From the NCBI GenBank assembly GCA_947846985.1, contig CANTUZ010000008.1, positions 43,418,817 to 43,482,816 of the forward strand: a DNA stretch of 64,000 nt. The letters run 5' to 3'. Both the position numbers and the translations under genes were made by a program. Positions 51,501 to 64,000 of the stretch are shown here, in pieces (position 1 is the stretch's first letter; each line of letters opens with the position of its first letter). Source of the DNA: Fratercula arctica (Eukaryota; Chordata; Aves; Charadriiformes; Alcidae). Below the pieces are notes generated by a model. The model was not told where the DNA came from. It saw only the letters and a list, made by a program, of their open reading frames with translations, and made no database searches.

Positions 51501-53038
51501 ATTTTAGCTTGTCCTTCGAAGAGGCACCTTATTTGATATTGAAGGATTGGATGTGGGAAGATACTCCAAAACTGCAATCCTTAACGCATTTCAGTTTTCT
51601 TGAAATTTCGGAACATTTTTAGAGGGGCTTTACTTGGTGAAGTGGGAATTGTTAACATCAGGCTAATAAAGACTACAATATCCATCCACATCATTATTTC
51701 TGACATAAAGCCCGTGATCAAGTGCAAAAATTTACCATTTAAAAGATACAGTTGGTATTTCAAACATCAACCATTCAAATAATATGCTGCTTTGAAGACT
51801 ATATCGCACTTTACTTTGTTGTACTGCTTCCGGAGCATTGCTCATAACCATTTGTAGCTTCTGAAATGAGGGTGCTATTCTTCCTTTTTCCACAGCAAGA
51901 AATGACTATTGAGGCAGCATGTTTTTAAATAGAAGGGTTCTTTCTATCAATACTAAATGAACACAAAGGTGGCAGGAAGTTACTGTATAATCAGTTCTCT
52001 CCATATAACTGACATTTCATTGGTCTCTTTGTTTTCTAGTATAAAAAACAACGTGGCTCTATTTTCTGTGTCTCTTGAACGTTTACTGCTTTCTCTACTG
52101 GTTTACCTATTAAAAAAATCCCAGGAGATCTTAACATCAAAGATTTCCAAAATCATTGGGGAGATTTATGAACATTGTCCAATGTTCTCCTTAACACTCC
52201 AGAACAATCTTCCGTGGCAAGAGAGGCACCGAAGGATCAGCATATCACTCCCAGTCTTCTGATCAGCTTCCCAGAGCAGTGCTCAGTCAGCGGTATGGAA
52301 AATGGTGAGGGAAAATACTCTGAAGACATGGCATTAAGACACTTCTCACTTCAGCTCTTCTTCAAAATCCAGACAAAAAAAAAATCATCACAGCTTAATT
52401 CCTAACATTTATTTTCCCATTTCAGCAATTGCTGAACAAGGAAATTACAAGATCATAAAAACGGGGGCAGCAGCAAAACCCCGTGCTGGAGCCATGCCAG
52501 AAAATACATAAAGGTCCTTGGACTGTCCCATCTCTGCAAGTCATTGTGAAGTGTTTATGCAAGGCCAAATTAGACAGGAAAGGACTTTTATACAGTAAAT
52601 CGAATAACCAGTCCCTTTGCAGCAAAAAGTCTAAACATCCAACATGTTCTTGAGGAGGAGAAAGAACAGAGCAGTTTGGCCTCACTGCAAAGCGCATCAA
52701 TACTGCGTGGAAGACCAGGGAATCAAGGAGAGATTTCTTCCCCACAGCTGAGACGTTTCTGTCCTTTCCCAACCCCTAACCTCAAGCATTCTGTCTTACT
52801 GGCAATCCTGGTATTTCTGAAAATCCTACTTTCAACACTGTTCTGAAGGTGCAGGCCTGGTTTACTGAGCGAGCCAGACACGTCTGTGCTGGGAGATCAC
52901 CAGCGTGCATTCACCATCCCTGACACACAGCTCCTGAGACAAGGCTGTGGTTCTTCTGCAGGCACGCCAGGCAAGAACATTTGGGGTGTTACAGTGTTAA
53001 ATCCTACACTGGTAATCTTCTGTAGGCAGACTGTAGTA

Positions 53039-53067
53039 AAAAAAAAAAAATTAAAAAAAAAAAAAAA
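53039..53067 (+). repeat. poly-A tract with TT interruption
   Basis: Two A runs (about 12 and 14) are split by TT. It is simple sequence with no associated element recognised. Confidence 0.85.
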
Positions 53068-56000
53068 TCACTGGAACTTCATTTCCACATGTATTTAAGA
53101 GCAGGAAATAGCCAATACATTTTCTCATTGTAAATCAACTTTGCTCGCATCAGCCAAGAGTGAGCTGTCTCTTACCTTTTCTGACACCCCCCCAGGATTA
53201 CTGACTTGTATTCCCGTGATCACTGCATACCTGCAGGACTGCAAATACAATGCAGTAAAAATTTCTGAAGTGTAACACAGAAAGCATCAAAGACAATTGA
53301 AGGCATTTACACTGCACATGGCAAAGCAGCAGCCCATCTTGCCATCCGGCGCAACCGCCTCATTTCCAGGAGTTCGTGTGTTTTAACCACGTGGTGCTTT
53401 CGAGATTAATTCATTAACAGAAAGTGAAGCATTCAATTGAGATCCTCCCTGATTTCATTTTAACCCCTTCTTGCTGCTCCTTTCCTCATCTATTGATAAG
53501 TACTGAAACGAATTATAATGCTGTACAGCGTTCCCCATTTTCTCATGCATTTACATGTGTGTTTTGATGGGGGCTCATGTTCACAGCAGGGAATCAAAAC
53601 AGCTGTCAATAAAACTGCCTCTCTCAGGAAATTACAAACGTGATATAACTATGATGCCAGAATACATATAAAAGAATGAAAAAGCAACGTAAGGAGTAGA
53701 TTACACGTTCCTTTAATTGCACCCTCCTTACAGAAAAGACAACAATAGAACCTGGTAAAAAGATGACAAAGATTTTCTGCATTCTGCAACACCTCCTTCC
53801 ATTTTACTTCCCTTGTCATCTCTGCACCAGAAACACTGAAATAACCGGCATCACTGCAGCTGTAATGACTTAACACCCATCTCAAGCACATACAGAAAAA
53901 AACGACTAATTTTGTAGGCTTCAGTGCTTTTAAGTTATGTTTGTTACCATGAGAACTTGATTAAAATGCCACCCACAAGCTTGCAGAAGGGGGGAAAAAA
54001 CAACAACAACAACAAAATCTACTTTTAATCAGTGGTTGTACACTTGCTGCATTGCAGCATTTTCATAAGCTCCACAACCTTCTGCAGTAAGAGGCAGCAG
54101 AGATGCCCAGACAGATATATTTTGCTGAATACTTCATTCTGGAAAAAAATTAGCTGACAGTATGGTTGTCACCCAATACTATTACACAATATTCCATTTG
54201 AGGAAGATAAAGCACACACACGTTCCACACCATGTTACAAGGCTCAATTTGAAAACTAGACAATTACATGTATGTGCATGGTGGGGGCAACATTTTCAGC
54301 CACTCAGGACAAAAAATTTATTTTTGATGATATCTGAGATAAATCAAAGCTATGAAAAACTCCGGTTTCCTCCCCACCATATCCATTTGCTGGCTTTATA
54401 AATCTGTGCTGATTTTTATGTATGTATATATCTGGAAATTCAAGCGATAGCACGGTATCATCTAGGCTTCTTTTTGGTTTTTTCTTTTTAATTTACAGTC
54501 CCATTCTTTTTGGATTAATGGCTATGGACGCTGCATTACTGCAGTTTGACCAGGAGTCAGAGTCTGCACAACAGGCACCCCAAGCCTGCAGCCACTTCAA
54601 AGCAGATAATTAGCACTGTGGCTGAATCAAGAGCCAGTAATAAACTACATAAAGCAGCTTGTTCAGCAGTGTATGTGTCCGGTGCAGGAGCTGATGCAGA
54701 CGACAGTAACAGCATGCAGCCAGTGGTGGGCTAGGAAGGGGGAAGAGTTTCATACTCCTCATCAGAACAACTTACTAGTCACTTACTCAAGAAGTTGTCC
54801 CACACAGCCCTCTCAAAAAAAAAACAAAACCAAACCATATTTACTTATCCACAGGAGGGAAACTACCACTACTGTAATTAAGAGACCGGCCAGACTGTAT
54901 CCCATTGACGGTAAGAATTTCCCCATGAAAGATCAATCACCCTTTCGAGGACACTGTCCGTGGCAGAGCATCAGGCATCCTTCAGACTTCGAACGAATCA
55001 GCCCTAAGAGGAAAAATCTATCAGCCAGAGAGAGCTAGCACACACTATGCCAGAAACCCTGGCTACCATCTTCTCGAGAGGGAAGTGTTAAGTGAGTTCA
55101 AAGCAGGGGAAAAAATAGACCTTTGATATAACCTCCGTGGAGTAGGCAGGTCTCCCAATTCTTCACTTGCATCTTTATACAATATTAGTAGTTGGTCTAC
55201 CCATTTTGCATGTTACGTGAAACGTGTGTATTTGCAGCCGTACTTCGACCTGTCATGAGTTAAGCATCACACACAATAAAACGTTCTTCACCAGAGGAGG
55301 TAACAAATCCCTGAACTGGCAGCTGTGGACACCCTAAGAGACGGTGATGTCCCATCTGAGTTGCTCAGGCTGCATGGGGAGATCATACCACCTAGACTGG
55401 GGGAGGCACAAATATCTTCCAGTGACATGGGTGGCTCTCAGCCACACAGCAAAATACAAGTGTTCTTGCTTCAACTTCAAAGGTCAGACGGGGAGTGTGT
55501 CATACTCCCTATTAGGAAAGATCCTAAAGGAGATTTTTTTAATCACTGTCAATCAGTATTTTGGGGAAGAATTCCACATGGCATCCATCACAAGTGACTT
55601 CAGTGAGGTCAAAAGAACTGTCCTGACTTATCCCAGCTCCAAATCTGGCACCTGCTGGCTGCCTGGAGCTCCCACCTCAACCCCTTCCTGGTCCCACACA
55701 CGTACAGGACTGACTCCCACCAACTCCCATGGGATACACACCATACAGGCAAAACGTCAGCAAGGCTTGACCCTATATACACAGAAGACAATGAGCATAT
55801 CATACCTGAGGGTGGGACATAGTGCAAAGAAATTTAGAGAGAAGAGGGCTGAGGTGGGACACGCAGAGCAACCAGAACTACAGTAGCCATGGCTGAGCTC
55901 TGCACAACCTGCTTTCACACCTAGGACACACAATGCTGTGGATGTGCCAGTTCAGGCCAGCAGGACCAGCTCAGACAGCCCCTTAGCTCAACGGCATCAC

Positions 56001-56449
56001 GTTTCTATTTTTTTCCTCCTTTCCTTCTCTCTTTCTTTCTGCTAATTGCAGTGAAAGTGGGGTCATGTTCCCACAGGGTTGCAAAGAGAGGAAGAAGAAT
56101 GTTGAGATCATCCAAACCTCCCAATGATGAAAAACAAAAGTTCTCTCCTTTCTGTTCAAGGAAAAGCTTGGCTTATTCTTCATAGACATGGATTTTCCAG
56201 GATAATAATAACATTACTAATTATAAGGCACTTTAAATAAAGAGATTTCCCTTTTACTATCCATAGACTGCTGAGACTATGATTGTCTCACCCCTGAGAC
56301 AATAGAATTTGCTAAAATTGACCAAAGAATGAAGAAGTTCATGCACCGACTTAAGTGCCTTCAAGATTATCTCACTCAAATAGATGTTTTCTTCCTCCTG
56401 CCACTATGGTATAATATAGATATTCCTATAATCATGAGGGTCTTTCAAA

Positions 56450-56690
56450 AGTTCTATGGTTAAGGCACTGAGATGCAAGCTCAGAGTTCAGTCCAGGGCT
56501 CTGCTGTTCATCTGCTCCGTGACCTTGAACTTATGAATAATAAGCCTGTGCCTCAGTTCTCCCAGCTGTAAAACATGGATTATAATGCTCATGCTGTCTG
56601 TAACTTGCCTATTTTTGCTGCACACCCTTCAGGGCAAGGGCTGTCTCTTCCCATATGTGTGAGGACGCTCTGGCTCCCAACCAAAGTCTT
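56450..56690 (+). mobile_element. ancient MIR/CORE-type SINE
   Basis: The stretch shows ggttaaggcactgagatgca, then a core-like segment with ccagggctctgct, ctccgtgaccttgaact, ctgtgcctcagttctcccag and ctgtaaaacatggattataa. These follow the MIR consensus in order (tRNA-derived head, core, and the 'gtgaccttgg...ctgtgcctcagtttccc...ctgtaaaatgggga' section). The downstream part, agggcaagggctgtctc, resembles the tail seen on reptile and bird members. The copy is diverged and non-autonomous. Confidence 0.75.
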
Positions 56691-58994
56691 TGGATCCAGA
56701 TTTCAGAAAGTTTTGCTCACAAAGGACATTCATCAGATGCAGCATCTGCCTAGAGGCAGCATGACAAGCTTGAGACACAAAAAGGAGACTCAAAAGGAGA
56801 GGACTGCAACCTTGGCCATGGACACCAGAGCCTGCGCTGCTTCTTGAGCGTGGTGGGGACGCGGAGGGACCCGGGACACCGAGCACCTGCTCGACAGCTC
56901 GCCCCAAGCTTCGGCTGTCTGACAGCTCTGGCCCCTGAGAGCCTGGAAGCTCAGCTCAGGCCCCCAGACCCTGACCTCTGAAAACTCTCGATGGTCAGCC
57001 TGGAATAGCCACAGTTTAACGTATGTAAGTGAAGTCTCTGACGAAGGCTGCAGCTCACAAACTCCATTAAGGAGCCCCTACTGTTGATGTTAGCATAAAA
57101 ACAAATGAAATGCAGATTCTTATTTCAGCTCTTTAGTGCTGCTGACCTGACGAACTGGGTTGTCTCTAAAAGACTTAACTCTTTCACAGAATCTCCATAA
57201 TGCTTCCGCCCTCTTTCCTCCAGGGATCTACATAAATTTTTCTGCATTTCTTCTTCTGATGGATGCTATTCTAAAAATACTTTTACAAAAGAACTGCCTT
57301 TGGTAGCAATTAAAAATGTGACACAATGTAGTGCCAGAATCCATTTAAGAAAACATAAATCACAAGGTACGCATCAAGTCCCTGATACCAACCTGCCTCC
57401 ACAGCTACATAACAGGTCCTTAAAATTTCTCCCTGACATTAAACCAGTACTGTTAACCTCCTGCTCAATTCTGCCGGCTAACTCAGCTGAAGATGTGTGA
57501 ACGTATAAGCAATCCAAAAATACTTGCTCCCTGATTTTCTCACTATGTTTGTGCTCCGGTTTCCTGTCTCTGCCCGTCTGCTGTGTCTATCCACATCCAC
57601 AATTGTGAATCACACCGGCCAATTTCTATCATATTTGACAGAAGATACTAAGCTCCTACCTACCACCTTAGGAAATCCACAGATGGGTAGAAGAGAGAGA
57701 AGATATTAATGCCTTTATGAAGGGAAATACAAGGAGAAGAGTTCAACCCTTATTCATTCTGTTTGGCAGTGTCCTGGTGGTCTAATCAGTAGATGTGGAG
57801 CTCACATGCAGCCATAGCATATGCTCTTTCTGCCCCAATTAACTAAGCAAAGACAGGTAGAGGATGAAACAGGTGCTGGTTACCCTACAGTGGGAAGTCA
57901 CTGCAGAGAGGATGTAGAAAGATGCTGAGAAAATACTATGTGGAACTCAAATTAAGTCAGGAGACCCCAAAGGTCCAAGGAGTAAATGGAGATAATTTGG
58001 TGAAGAATCAGAAAAAACACAGGGATAGAAGCCTGGGGATGCAAGGAAGAAGCACGTGCTGTGGGTCTGAAGGATCACAGGAGAGAGTGTGAATCTTTCA
58101 TAGAGAACCAAGGGGACGAGAAAACTAGCGGTAGCTGGTACCAGAGGAAGGGAGAGCAGGGGCTGGAGAGTTAGGGGTAGACTGTAGGTAGTGTGGGGAA
58201 AAGGGTCACCAGCTGTGAGTAGACAGCTGACACTGGATACGCCCCATGCTGACAAATAATGCTGATTATTTTAATTTACAAAGTAGTTTAATTGACAACA
58301 CCATTTCCAGCAGTGAGCTGAGCTCAAACCCAGAGGAAGACCTGACTTCAGGCATTTCAAAGTTCAGATTGCCAGGGAAGGCACTTTGATGGCTTTACCA
58401 GATCCTCCTCACTCAGGCCAGAAAAGAATAGCTTTTCTCATCTTAATTTGGTGGTTTTATTGCTAGCTGAAGCCAGTTATCTAAACATTCAGAACCTGGG
58501 GGAAAAAAGGCCGGGAGTGGGGGGGGGAGGCGGCGGCACAGGATCTAATTCTAGTTTAAAGCCAGTGTTTAGATTCGTTTTTAATGGAGCTGAACTCTTT
58601 TGTCCATTTTTGTTACTTGCTACACTAGCCAATATGCAGAAATACAGAGCTGCATTAGTAACTGGACTTTTGCTGTATTAGAGACAAATATTCCCAATGG
58701 AAAACATGCTAAACTGCGGAGACAGACTACAGCTGAAGCTGTCCTTGTGTATTTTACAACTCATAATACATTGGATTTTAAGTCAAAAAAGTGAAGGAAA
58801 AGAGGATTAGATCCCTTGTCAGCTGCATAACTAACATATGTGCTTTCACGCTGGTATGTCCCAGGTGAACTGCATCACCCAAGTATGGTTTTCCATCTAC
58901 AGTTTCCCAGCATGAACTGCAGAGTCTCTAAGCTGCTAATTACACTGACAAATATTGTCTCAGCAGCGTGCTATCTGGCTGCTTACACCTCCAC

Positions 58995-59135
58995 ACCTCT
59001 TCTTCGATTTGACTGTAAGCTCTTTGGGGTCTGGAACAACTCCGTTGTTTGAGCACGCAGCATCTAACGCAACAGTGATCTAATCCAGACTTGGACACCT
59101 AGTTACTAATATTATGGTAGCTACAGCAATGAATC
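58995..59135 (+). mobile_element. possible ancient SINE/LINE tail
   Basis: The motif gactgtaagctctttggggt followed by a decayed downstream region resembles the tail shared by old amniote SINE and CR1/L2-like elements. Only the first 20-30 bases are convincing; the borders are guesses. Confidence 0.45.
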
Positions 59136-62100
59136 ACGGAGCATTAACAGGCATCACAGCAAAAGCTGTTGCACAGAGTATCTAGTTCCCAGGCATGCCG
59201 CCATTAACTCTAGACTTGATCCTGTTTTGTCTAATTCGGTTTTCATTACACTCATCAAAAGGAAATACAATTCTCCTGTGTTCTTATGATTTTTAGCAGA
59301 AAAACTGATGCAAGAGTAATTGTATAAGCAAGCAAAATATTTTTTTTTGCACAAAAGAAGTCATAACTAAAATAAGGGTACCAAGGAGTTATTATTAAGA
59401 CTATGCTGCAGAAAAATCTTACAGATGCAGGTACAGGTAACATTATGAATTAATTGCTGAGAAAGGACCACTGATAAAAGTGCCTTGCAATCTCCCCCAG
59501 ATATCCCACACAGACATGGCAAAAGGCAGAGCAAGAGGCAATCTGACAATTTTATTACAAAAACGTCCTGAAGCCTTCTGATTCAAGGCCAATTTGGAAA
59601 ACAATGAAGAGAACAAGCTGTGTCTGTAATGTCAGGATCTCCCTTTTCATGTGAAGACCTCACTGGTACATGAATCGCCCGGCATATTACATCCCTCTCC
59701 CTGCCTCATTATTCCAGCTGCCCAACGTGTCGTGGCCAGAGACCGCACTGAATTATAACTTCCTGCTTCAGAAGGGAACCGGAGTTTCAGAGGGTTTAAA
59801 AATGAGGGAAAAAAATGACTCATCTTAAGGATGACAACTAGAGCATTTTTTGGTCACGATTATGAAAAGTTTTCTTTCATCGACTATGTTGGAAAGAACA
59901 TTATGATTCAAACATCTGTTCTTCTCATAAGCTTTGCTCCTCATTACAAACAAATCTGTGCCTCTCAAACTCCTCTCATGGAGAACGCTCACAGCACTCC
60001 CATTACTCCCACTACCTCTTTCAAAAGCGTGTTTACTAACACAACTGCTTAAATACACGTCACCGGGGCTTAACTCTGAGCGTCAGGTTTCCCAACACTG
60101 AACATAATGGGGTTGTAATGCTTAGGCATTTGGTGACTCGCGCTACAAAGCCATTCACAGTTATCAAGTGGGAACGGGATGACTTTTTCCACAAGTGCTT
60201 TGCAGGCAGCGCGGGCTTCCAGCCCCCCGAGAGCCGACCGGTAGAGCACATCCCCACGCGCTGCCTCCTGGCCCTGACACCAGCGACAGCCAGACGCTTC
60301 ACAGGGAAGTTCAGGAGAACTGGGCAGTAGGATGCTATGGACAAGGGTGGTTTTAGACAGCAGCAGGGTTTGCTCTGAAGATAAACAGGGAACATCAGAT
60401 CACTGGAGGAGACAGGTGACACAAGGCCTTCCTTAACAGGTCACCAGCCCGGTCACACCCTGAGGGATGGCATAATCCGTCCGACACAGAGCTGGCGTCC
60501 AGCTCCTGTGAATGAAGGGCTGGCACAACGCACCACATGGCAAGGACCAAATACCTTTCAAAACTGAAACTATCATTTTTAGAATTGTGGGCAAATCCTT
60601 TTATGTATAGCCATAAAGCTATAATCCTTAGCAAGATGAGATGTTTTCAAAAGGATTTCAATGGCAAAAACTCAACTGCCTTTAGGATAGCTGAGCTGCT
60701 ACTCCATGGTGTTTTCTTCCCTCCACGTAACTCAGGGGACAAAACTCGCAGTTGTGAGAATTCAACATTAGCACACTAGACTTGGCTCTTGAGCTACAGG
60801 AAGTATTACATTGACTTTACTGATGGAGATGCAAAAGAAAATATACTTCTCAATGGCAGTAAGTCTTCACAAAATCAAAATTCAGCTCACCAACTCACCT
60901 TCACCTTGTTTAATTCTGCCCCCCATAAAGTCACTTAAGTACTGCAGACAAGTGGAAAAGCTCAGTATTAGGGTTGGCTGCTGACCCGGACAAAAGCATC
61001 GAGCATGAGCTGCAACACACAGAACGGTCCAGTTTCTCTTACTTACCAATCTCTTCCTCAAAATTAATCTCCTTTACTCATCACTATGCAGGGGAAAGGA
61101 AGGACGACACTTCCCTCTTCCTCTGCCCTCCTGGTCTCTCTGGCCCACCTCTCGCATCCAATGAGTTGGAGAGAACATTACTAAAAAGCCGCAGTAAGTC
61201 ATATAACCTCTGCCTGTCAATTCCTACCTGAACAGTCTTGCCTCTTGGCTGTAAACAAGTTTTAAGCATCTACTAGTGACTCAGACTGCTAGGTAGGATT
61301 ATTACTAACACCACCACCACATCATCATGATTTACTAGTGACAGGGGACATTCTCCTTCCTTTCAACTGCTTAACAGACACGCCTGAATCCTTTCCAAAC
61401 ATAGCAAACACTACCTTCCAGAGCTGATAAATACAAGTAACACAGTGTTCTGCCTTTGCAGCTTATGTTCAAAACAGGTGTTTCCAAAGGAAAGAAGGTG
61501 CAGATAATGGCTATTCAGATAATCAGAAGAAAGGAGGAAAGTGACAGGTTGATTTTAAGATTGATAACAACCCTCCTTTCACAGGAGGAAAGGGGTAGAT
61601 TGATGATAAGGGGCAAACACGAAGGAGGAAAAACCAAAGGCTAGTTTGGTTCAAGAGCCCTGTGGCCATTCATAAGTTTTAGCTGGAAGCTAAAGGTTTC
61701 TTGCAAATGAGATTGCAGAAGAGTCTACCGGTTGGCAGGAGACTACTTTTAAGAGGGAGGCTGATGAAGGAGGACAGGATGCCGCACTGGCTGTGACAGC
61801 AGGCGGGCCAAGAGCCTCCTTCAGCCCTGCATCAGAACCCCGCGGGGGGACGCCTCCCCGCAGCCCTCCCAATGCCACACGCGAGACACTCGAGCCAGCT
61901 GCATGGGAAAAGCGAAGGCAACGCCAAAACCACTGCTAAGCTGTATCTTGCACTCTGCCCACTTATAATCTTTCCCTAGCGTTACAAAGATCATTCAGAA
62001 AAAAAAACCCAAAGCAAGCAAAATTAAAAACATATCTAGAGTTTTTGACTCTCCAGAGATCAAGACAACATTTCATCTCTAGGTATTATGAGAAATCCTT

Positions 62101-64000
62101 TCTAGCAGGTATTAATTGGCATCCCTTTTCCTAAAAGCTGTTCTAATCATTGCTCACCGACATTTTTCTGTACAATGCCAACTTCCAACCAGTGGAGAGG
62201 GAAGTTTCTAATCCTGAAAAATACAAGCTACAGTGTATTTAAAGTGCAACAGTTAACAGAATTCATACAAGATGCGCTTGTATCTGAAGAAGTTCCAACC
62301 TAATCAAACAAAATATCGACACACCAGTGCTCTTCCTGAGTACACCGCAGGCTCCCCTTGGCCCCATGCTGTCCTCAAGCCTCTGCTCAGGATGGCTGCT
62401 GCCAAGCACTGTCCCCACCTACGTGCCTCTCCTTCTGAGCCTCAGTAGATTCACAGTAGAAAAAGAAGGGCAAGTAGTGCTTATACTTACAAGGCTACTC
62501 AAAATTATTAGGAATTTCAACGTGACAGAGCCTTTGAAGCATGTTAGAGTTCCCCCTCCTGCTCAGAAACAGCCCCACACCAGGCCTAGGCAGAGTCCAG
62601 GCGAGCAAATTGTCTTGGTACCTCCCTGTGGTGGAGTCCCCCCACGGAGCCAGCTCGCACACTAAGAGCCCGTGTCAGGAGGTGCTGAGTTGGTTCACAG
62701 CACACAGGGAATCTCAGGGCCCAGTCACCAGCGTGAAGTCACTGCAGCAGCCCCAGAAGCATCAGAAGCAAAACCACACTACCAGAGAATGCTGCAATGC
62801 TTCCGAAGCCCAGCCCTCAGCTCCAAACGCTACGAACGGGCTGTGCTGACACCCCAGCTCAGAGGGAGGTGAGCTTTATCACCCGGCCCTGTATCCCCCT
62901 GTGCCACCTTGCTGGTTCTGTTATTCCCCCTCCTGCAACAGCCCAGCCTTGGGGGATGCCCTTACACGGGAGGCGACACCACAGTCTCTGTGTCCTGAGC
63001 CCCTTCCTCCTTTACCACAGCCTTCTCCTGCCACACACCCGCAGCACATTATCTCCACTGCTGGTTTTCACTCTTATTTTAGTCACTACAGAGACAAAGG
63101 ACACAGGAGAGACAGCAATGCTCACAAGGTATTATATCCTGGTTTTATCTCCTAACCACTGATACAGTGGTCCTGTGTAGAAAATGCCAGTTCTGACACA
63201 GAATTGTTTCCCTCTCTTTTCATTTCAGACTTGCACACTTCTTAAACTGTCTGCAGCACCCCAGCAGCACCAAGAGGCTATGGAGCCCTCCACGGATATA
63301 CTCTTTAGTTTAAGAGCAATAATTTAGGCCTGTCAGTTAAAGATGGGACCTGCAGAGATGATTTAAGCTTTGCACAGTAGATGTCTAGGAATTTACCACC
63401 AGTGGAATATTATCAATGGAGAAATGGTGAATGCAATAAAACTGCCCATTATTTTAAGTCTTAGAGGCTAATTTAATCCTTCATTTAGTGCTGCAAGGGT
63501 ATTCCAGGGCCATGGGAAAATTTGTGATGTGTGCAGGATGACTGTAAGCAGAGGCTGGCCGGGCACCAGCCCGCGGGCACGATGGCGTGCTGCGGCTGCT
63601 GGCTGCCCCAGTGAGCCTGGCGCTGGGCCCACTCCTGCCCTGATGTAGTTCGCCATCCAGAAGGAAAATGCTCCTTCCCAAATTGCTGGGCTGCTTGTGC
63701 CACGCTTCCCAAGAGAAGGAGTAGCACTGAAATTTAGTGCAACAACGAAAGACACCCTAAACCTCAGGCATACCAGCAGCACGTCTCACAGGGACAGGAG
63801 AGGCCAGCACACACAGTCTGTATCTGACCCCCACGGCAGTAGGTAGCTTTTACCAGCTTTTACCAGCTGAATAAAAAACTTTTGCGTGTGTATGTGTTCA
63901 TGCTACTCCTCAAAGGATGCAGAGCTTGGCCCTTCTCTAGCTTGCTGAGCAGAGGGGAGATCCTGGGAAGGAGACCACCATCCCAGTATGCCTTACATCG

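Larger units (their letters stand above)
38492..64000 (-). other. non-coding sequence upstream of the MAP2 start exon
   Basis: The start exon has a splice acceptor, so at least the proximal part of this 25.5-kb stretch is intron inside the MAP2 5' untranslated region. It contains a CR1 LINE tail at 38.9 kb, a G-rich run at 40.65 kb, a CpG-rich patch at 41.7-42.1 kb, an old LINE at 48.3 kb and old SINE sequence at 56.5 and 59.0 kb. I could not identify untranslated first exons or a promoter with confidence, and I see no gene on the plus strand. Confidence 0.8.

Noticed and set aside
1..64000. Search for tRNA, rRNA, CRISPR-like arrays, viral insertions or long terminal repeats
   Set aside because: I saw no cloverleaf-type gene, regular spaced repeat array, retroviral coding remnant or paired LTRs. 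This is an ordinary vertebrate gene region.

Overview
The window holds the 5' two thirds of one vertebrate gene, MAP2 (microtubule-associated protein 2), on the minus strand, and I can support no other gene. The host is most likely a bird. The MAP2 exons are close to the mammalian protein as I remember it. A clear 3' end of an avian-type CR1 LINE lies at about 38.9 kb, interspersed repeats are sparse, and the few others are old and decayed. A crocodilian or turtle cannot be excluded from sequence alone.

Reading down the minus strand, the layout is as follows. From 64000 to 38492 there is non-coding sequence (upstream intron and/or 5' region) with a CpG-rich patch at 41.72-42.12 kb and several old repeats. 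The start exon is 38491-38206, with the ATG at 38467. A 19.7-kb intron follows, then the exon with the protein kinase A RII-anchoring helix (18460-18347) and a proline-rich exon (15997-15920). Next comes an 11.0-kb interval in which I find two further exon-like open segments, 10807 or 10705 to 10565 and 7562-7305. The giant projection-domain exon is 4922-1110, and two short basic exons are 863-657 and 251-117. The gene continues beyond position 1, so the tubulin-binding repeats, C-terminus and 3' UTR are outside the window.

Every internal exon starts after one base of a codon and ends after one base (phase 1-1), so any of them can be skipped or added without a frameshift. That fits the known MAP2 isoforms. 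Long MAP2a/b includes the giant exon and the two short basic exons. MAP2c skips these three, which total 4155 nt here. The two candidate cassettes at 10.6-10.8 kb and 7.3-7.6 kb obey the same phase rule and are the most interesting part of the window.

Without the cassettes, the spliced reading frame in the window covers about 1536 residues plus one base. It encodes the N-terminus, the RII-anchoring site, the long acidic projection arm and the start of the basic region before the microtubule-binding domain. Splice sites and phases were read by eye. Family assignments rest on recognising MAP2 protein sequence, not on a search.
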